In this document: in pieces, positions 60,209 through 64,000 of the stretch
How the letters are laid out: each line of letters starts with the position of its first letter
Position numbering within the stretch: position 1 is the first letter of the stretch
Translations under genes and position numbers: made by a program
Assembly (NCBI RefSeq): GCF_008705135.1
Contig: NZ_CP023694.1
Span: forward strand, 2,294,001-2,358,000
DNA from: Streptomyces coeruleorubidus
GTDB lineage: Bacteria; Actinomycetota; Actinomycetes; Streptomycetales; Streptomycetaceae
DNA length: 64,000 nt
Reading direction: 5' to 3'
The notes under the pieces: generated by a model
Told to the model about the DNA's origin: nothing
The model's database searches: none
What the model saw: only the letters and a program-made list of their open reading frames with translations

Positions 60209-61630
60209 TCAGCCGACCGCGCCTTCCATCTGCAGCTCGATCAGCCGGTTGAGCTCCAGCGCGTACTCCATGGGGAGCTCCTTGGCGATGGGCTCGACGA
60301 AGCCGCGCACGATCATCGCCATCGCCTCGAACTCACTCAGACCGCGGCTCATCAGGTAGAAGAGCTGGTCCTCGGAGACCTTGGAGACGGTGGCCTCGTG
60401 GCCCATGGACACGTCGTCCTCGCGGACGTCCACGTAGGGGTAGGTGTCCGAGCGGGAGATCGTGTCGACCAGCAGCGCGTCACAGAGCACGTTCGACTTG
60501 GAGCCCGCGGCGCCCTCGCCGATCTCGATGAGACCGCGGTAGGACGTACGGCCGCCACCGCGCGCGACGGACTTCGACACGATGTTGGACGACGTGTTCG
60601 GCGCCATGTGGACCATCTTGGCGCCCGCGTCCTGGTGCTGGCCCTCGCCGGCGAAGGCGATGGACAGCGTCTCGCCCTTGGCGTGCTCGCCCATCAGGTA
60701 GACGGCCGGGTACTTCATCGTCACCTTGGAGCCGATGTTGCCGTCGACCCACTCCATGGTCGCGCCCTCGTAGGCCACGGCACGCTTGGTGACCAGGTTG
60801 TAGACGTTGTTCGACCAGTTCTGGATGGTCGTGTAGCGGCAGCGGGCGTTCTTCTTGACGATGATCTCGACGACCGCGGAGTGCAGCGAGTCCGACTTGT
60901 AGATCGGGGCGGTGCAGCCCTCGACGTAGTGCACGTAGGCACCCTCGTCGACGATGATCAGCGTCCGCTCGAACTGGCCCATGTTCTCCGTGTTGATACG
61001 GAAGTAGGCCTGGAGCGGGATCTCCACGTGGACGCCCGGCGGCACGTAGATGAAGGAGCCGCCCGACCACACGGCGGAGTTCAGCGACGCGAACTTGTTG
61101 TCGCCGACGGGGATGACGGTCCCGAAGTACTCCTTGAAGAGCTCCGGGTGCTCCTTCAGGGCCGTGTCGGTGTCGAGGAAGATCACGCCCTGCTCCTCCA
61201 GGTCCTCACGGATCTGGTGGTAGACGACCTCCGACTCGTACTGCGCGGCGACACCGGCGACGAGGCGGTTCTTCTCGGCCTCCGGGATGCCCAGCTTGTC
61301 GTACGTGTTCTTGATGTCCTCGGGCAGGTCCTCCCAGGAGGCCGCCTGCTTCTCCGTGGAGCGCACGAAGTACTTGATGTTGTCGAAGTCGATCCCCGAC
61401 AGGTCCGAGCCCCAGTTCGGCATGGGCTTCTTCTCGAAGAGGCGCAGGCCCTTGAGGCGGAGCTTGGTCATCCACTCCGGCTCGTTCTTCTTGGCGGAGA
61501 TGTCGCGGACGACGTCCTCGTTGATGCCGCGCTTGGCAGAGGCGCCGGCCTTGTCGGAGTCGGCCCAGCCGTATTCGTACTTGCCCAGGCCCTCGAGCTC
61601 AGGGTGGGCAGTCTCCGTGGGGAGAGTCAT
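60209..61630 (-). CDS. sufB: SufB scaffold subunit
   Basis: A 473-residue SufB with the family block [20 protein letters not shown] (candidate cluster-binding Cys), [20 protein letters not shown] and the terminal helix [20 protein letters not shown]. It is the main Fe-S scaffold. ATG at 61630 with GGAGG upstream; overlap with sufR stop (ATGA). Confidence 0.95.
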   Translation of the reverse strand: MTLPTETAHPELEGLGKYEYGWADSDKAGASAKRGINEDVVRDISAKKNEPEWMTKLRLKGLRLFEKKPMPNWGSDLSGIDFDNIKYFVRSTEKQAASWEDLPEDIKNTYDKLGIPEAEKNRLVAGVAAQYESEVVYHQIREDLEEQGVIFLDTDTALKEHPELFKEYFGTVIPVGDNKFASLNSAVWSGGSFIYVPPGVHVEIPLQAYFRINTENMGQFERTLIIVDEGAYVHYVEGCTAPIYKSDSLHSAVVEIIVKKNARCRYTTIQNWSNNVYNLVTKRAVAYEGATMEWVDGNIGSKVTMKYPAVYLMGEHAKGETLSIAFAGEGQHQDAGAKMVHMAPNTSSNIVSKSVARGGGRTSYRGLIEIGEGAAGSKSNVLCDALLVDTISRSDTYPYVDVREDDVSMGHEATVSKVSEDQLFYLMSRGLSEFEAMAMIVRGFVEPIAKELPMEYALELNRLIELQMEGAVG

Positions 61631-62370
61631 GCGGGGTTCCTCCCGGCCGTGCTTGCAGATGCGTTGTGGGAAATCTTGGGGATGAACGTCGTGCAGACGC
61701 CGTCGCCGTGCGCGATGGTGGCGAGCCGCTGTACGTGTGTACCGAGCAGCTCGGCGAAAAATTCCGTCTCCGCCTCGCACAACTGCGGGAACTGCTCGGC
61801 GACGTGGGCGACCGGGCAGTGGTGCTGGCAGAGCTGCTCACCCTTCTGAGGGTGGGGCGCGCTGCGCGCCGTAGCAGCGTACCCGTCCACGCTGAGCGCC
61901 TTGGCCAGCGCTTCCGTCCGCTGCTCGGGCGCGGCGGCTTCGACCGCCTTGCGGTACGCGCCCGCCTGCGCGGCGATCCTGGCGCGGGCGAAGGCGGCGA
62001 TCGCCTCGTTCCCGCCCTCGCGGTCGGCGATCCAGCGCAGCGCGTCCGCCGCCAGCTTGTCGTACGACTGGTCGAAGGCGTCCCGGCCGCAGTCGGTCAG
62101 GGCGAACACCTTGGCCGGCCGGCCTCGGGTGCGCGCGCCGTAGACCCGCTGCTCGCGCGCCTCCACGACACCGTCGCCCGCGAGGGCGTCGAGGTGCCGG
62201 CGCACGGCCGCCTGGGTGAGGCCCAGCCGCTCGGCGAGCTCGGCGACGGTCGACGGCCCGTGGTCCAGGATGGACCGCGCGACTCGGTTGCGGGTGGACC
62301 GCTCCCCGGTCGCGAGCTCCTCCTGAGGGGACCCCGTGGGGTTCTCCCGAGCTTCGCCGACGTTTTTCAC
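61627..62370 (-). CDS. sufR: SufR-type Fe-S-sensing transcriptional repressor
   Basis: A 247-residue ArsR/DeoR-like winged-helix regulator ([20 protein letters not shown], residues 40-59) with the SufR cysteine set Cys181, Cys185 and Cys198 in [11 protein letters not shown]...QLCEAE. It heads the suf operon and represses it when holding a [4Fe-4S] cluster. A GTG at 62370 is used as start; the ribosome-binding site is weak, suggesting a near-leaderless mRNA. The operator motif touches the start codon. Confidence 0.9.
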   Translation of the reverse strand: MKNVGEARENPTGSPQEELATGERSTRNRVARSILDHGPSTVAELAERLGLTQAAVRRHLDALAGDGVVEAREQRVYGARTRGRPAKVFALTDCGRDAFDQSYDKLAADALRWIADREGGNEAIAAFARARIAAQAGAYRKAVEAAAPEQRTEALAKALSVDGYAATARSAPHPQKGEQLCQHHCPVAHVAEQFPQLCEAETEFFAELLGTHVQRLATIAHGDGVCTTFIPKISHNASASTAGRNPA

Positions 62371-62383
62371 AACGCCATTGTTG
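62370..62383. promoter_or_regulatory. SufR operator at the sufR start
   Basis: CAAC-N6-GTTG (CAACGCCATTGTTG) matches the inverted repeat known for SufR. It begins at the first base of the start codon, so bound SufR would block the operon promoter. Confidence 0.75.
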
Positions 62384-62441
62384 CGTAATTCATCGGGGCC
62401 GGGCAAGCGGCGTCCGGCCAACTGGAGGTGCCCTGCGTCAC

Positions 62442-62460
62442 TTAGGTAAAGCTAACCTGA
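62442..62460. promoter_or_regulatory. Iron box (DmdR/IdeR type) between sufR and the AAC(3)-family gene
   Basis: TTAGGTAAAGCTAACCTGA closely matches the 19-bp actinobacterial iron-box palindrome TTAGGTTAGGCTAACCTAA. It lies 72 bases upstream of sufR and 71 bases upstream of the divergent gene, so either or both may be iron-regulated. Confidence 0.75.
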
Positions 62461-62530
62461 CCTGCGGAAACGATCTCTGATCGATCAAACCGGTGGCATG
62501 CCGATGCCGCTTCGGGGACACTCCCGAAGC

Positions 62531-63343
62531 ATGTCCACACCCCCTCCGACCGGCCCTCTTGTCACCCGGGACGCCCTGCGCACGCAGCTGTCCGAGCTGG
62601 GTGTGCGCCCAGGTGAGACCCTCCTCGCGCACTCCTCGCTCAGCTCCCTCGGCTGGGTCAACGGCGGGGCCGTCGCGGTCGTGCAGGGACTGCTCGACGC
62701 GCTCGGCCCGGAGGGCACGCTGGTGGTTCCGACGCAGACCGGCAACCTCTCCGACCCGGCCCTGTGGGGCAACCCGCCCCTGCCCCCGGAATGGTGGGCG
62801 GCCATCCGCGCCACGATGCCCGCCTACGACCCCCGGATCACCCCCGCGCGCGGGGTCGGGGTCGTCCCGGAGACCGTGCGCACCTGGCCCGGCGCGCTGC
62901 GCAGCGCCCATCCCCAGACCTCGTTCGCGGCCGTCGGCCCGCGCGCGGCGGAGGTGGTCGAGGGCCACGCGCCCGACTGCCGCCTCGGCGAGCGCAGCCC
63001 GCTCGCGAAGCTGGAGGCCATGGGCGCCCGGGTCCTGCTGCTCGGCGCCGGCTACGCCTCCTGCACCAGCTTCCACCTCGCCGAGTACCGGATACCGTCC
63101 CCGCGCGTCGCCGTGGGCCGGCCGGGCCCCGGGGGCTGGGAGACCGTGACCGAGGTGTCGATCAGCTCGGACCGTTTCGACGAGCTGGGCTACGACTTCG
63201 AGCGGGACCGTCCCGTCGTACGCGGAAAGGTCGGGGCGGCCGAGGCGCGGCTGTTCCCGGTGGCGGACGCGGTGGCCTACGCGGAACAGTGGCTGCCGGT
63301 CCACCGCCCCCGTGAGGAGGAGTTCCCGCACCCGCCGGTCTGA
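62531..63343 (+). CDS. Aminoglycoside N(3)-acetyltransferase family (AAC(3)/YokD-like) protein
   Basis: A 270-residue enzyme. Family motifs are LAHSSLSSLGWVNGGAVAVV, EGTLVVPTQTGNLSD, and RSAHPQTSFAAVGPRA with the catalytic His; the Asp/Glu partner is likely in TSFHLAEYR. AAC(3) acetylates the 3-amino group of deoxystreptamine antibiotics using acetyl-CoA, but many chromosomal members have other or no known substrates. ATG at 62531; the in-frame ATG at 62498 is less likely. Downstream of the iron box. Confidence 0.85.
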   Translation: MSTPPPTGPLVTRDALRTQLSELGVRPGETLLAHSSLSSLGWVNGGAVAVVQGLLDALGPEGTLVVPTQTGNLSDPALWGNPPLPPEWWAAIRATMPAYDPRITPARGVGVVPETVRTWPGALRSAHPQTSFAAVGPRAAEVVEGHAPDCRLGERSPLAKLEAMGARVLLLGAGYASCTSFHLAEYRIPSPRVAVGRPGPGGWETVTEVSISSDRFDELGYDFERDRPVVRGKVGAAEARLFPVADAVAYAEQWLPVHRPREEEFPHPPV

Positions 63344-63374
63344 GCCGCGGTACACGAACCTAGACTCTGGACCC

Positions 63375-64000
63375 ATGCGAAGTGAGCCCGTGGTCCAGGT
63401 CCAGGCCCTGGTGAAGCGGTACGGCACGAAGACCGCGGTGGACGGGCTGGACCTGGTGGCCCGGGAGGGCGTGACCGCCGTGCTCGGCCCCAACGGGGCG
63501 GGCAAGACGACCACGGTCGAGACCTGCGAGGGGTACCGGAAGCCGGACTCCGGCACGGTGCGCGTCCTGGGCCTCGACCCGGTCGGACAGTCCCGGGACC
63601 TGCGGCCCCGCATCGGCGTGATGCTCCAGTCCGGCGGCGTCTACTCGGGCTCCCGCGCCGACGAGATGCTCCGCCACGTGGCCAAGCTGCACGCCCACCC
63701 CCTCGACGTGGACGCGCTCATCGAACGCCTCGGGCTCGGCTCCTGCGGCCGTACGACGTACCGGCGGCTGTCGGGCGGGCAGCAGCAGCGGCTCGCCCTC
63801 GCGATGGCCGTGGTCGGGCGCCCGGAGCTGGTGTTCCTGGACGAGCCGACCGCCGGGCTCGACCCGCAGGCCCGCCGCGCCGCCTGGGACCTGGTCCGGG
63901 ACCTGCGCGACGACGGTGTCTCCGTGATCCTCACCACCCACTACATGGACGAGGCCGAGCAGCTCGCCGACGACGTGGCGATCATCGACGCGGGCCGGGT
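63375..64000 (+). CDS. ABC transporter ATP-binding protein, DrrA/CcmA type (runs off the right edge)
   Basis: The first 208 residues are present. Walker A GPNGAGKT, Q-loop VMLQSGGVYSG, signature LSGGQQQR, Walker B LVFLDEPTAGLD and H-loop LTTHYMDEAEQL are complete, as in ABC-2 type exporters (daunorubicin-resistance-like). Begins 31 bases after the AAC(3)-family gene and probably continues with an ABC-2 permease outside the window. The substrate cannot be told. Confidence 0.88.
   Translation, partial: MRSEPVVQVQALVKRYGTKTAVDGLDLVAREGVTAVLGPNGAGKTTTVETCEGYRKPDSGTVRVLGLDPVGQSRDLRPRIGVMLQSGGVYSGSRADEMLRHVAKLHAHPLDVDALIERLGLGSCGRTTYRRLSGGQQQRLALAMAVVGRPELVFLDEPTAGLDPQARRAAWDLVRDLRDDGVSVILTTHYMDEAEQLADDVAIIDAGR

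Noticed and set aside
59090..61849. Long plus-strand open frame (919 codons) opposite the suf genes
   Set aside because: Antisense shadow of sufD and sufB; composition has no protein family features.

Overview
The window is Streptomyces-type actinobacterial chromosome. The GC content is very high, GTG and TTG starts are common, many genes are joined by 4-base ATGA or GTGA overlaps, and the gene families are typical (TerD, DUF3618/holin-X pair, SMR plus TetR, the suf cluster, many CUT1 sugar ABC operons). No rRNA, insertion sequence, CRISPR array or prophage was seen.

Left part (1-9.1 kb): a leftward, tightly coupled plant-cell-wall sugar locus. It holds a GH43 glycosidase (cut by the window edge), a PmoA-like protein, a Gfo/Idh/MocA oxidoreductase, a secreted pectate lyase, two ABC permeases, an IlvD/Edd sugar-acid dehydratase, a DHDPS-family lyase and a GntR regulator. 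It fits pectin/arabinan breakdown followed by oxidative pentonate catabolism. A DinB-like protein and an MFS transporter follow. At 22.4-25.6 kb there is an oxidative hexuronate module (kdgD, udh) with an unknown partner. At 25.8-30.8 kb there is a DeoR-controlled polyol-type ABC transporter with a zinc dehydrogenase, and at 34.1-38.6 kb a LacI-controlled sugar ABC operon.

The most unusual block is 11.2-22.4 kb. A 52-residue peptide gene with a single, C-terminal Cys is followed by a strong hairpin and then, co-directionally, a JmjC/cupin-8 oxygenase, a cytosolic SBP_bac_5-like protein, a ThiF/E1-like adenylating enzyme with an extra N-terminal domain, a COG2401-like ABC-ATPase fused to an acetyltransferase-like domain, a TldD protease without a TldE partner, a DAO-type flavoprotein and an MFS exporter. 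An ABC-F ATPase gene is divergent. I read this as an unclassified RiPP-like peptide-modification system.

Right part (39-64 kb): mostly conserved genes. There is an ACC-deaminase-like enzyme with a GntR regulator, and a Ro60/TROVE protein preceded by two tandem Y-RNA-like elements, one carrying a circularly permuted tRNA-like module. Further right are phoX with a PHO box, a secreted nuclease-like protein, dapA, dapD, a TetR/SMR pair with two matched operators, an AbfB-domain protein, the complete sufR-sufB-sufD-Rieske-sufC-sufS-sufU-sufT operon with SufR-type and iron-box-type sites upstream, an AAC(3)-family acetyltransferase, and an ABC ATPase cut by the right edge.

All functional assignments come from reading motifs and family resemblance; no searches were run.
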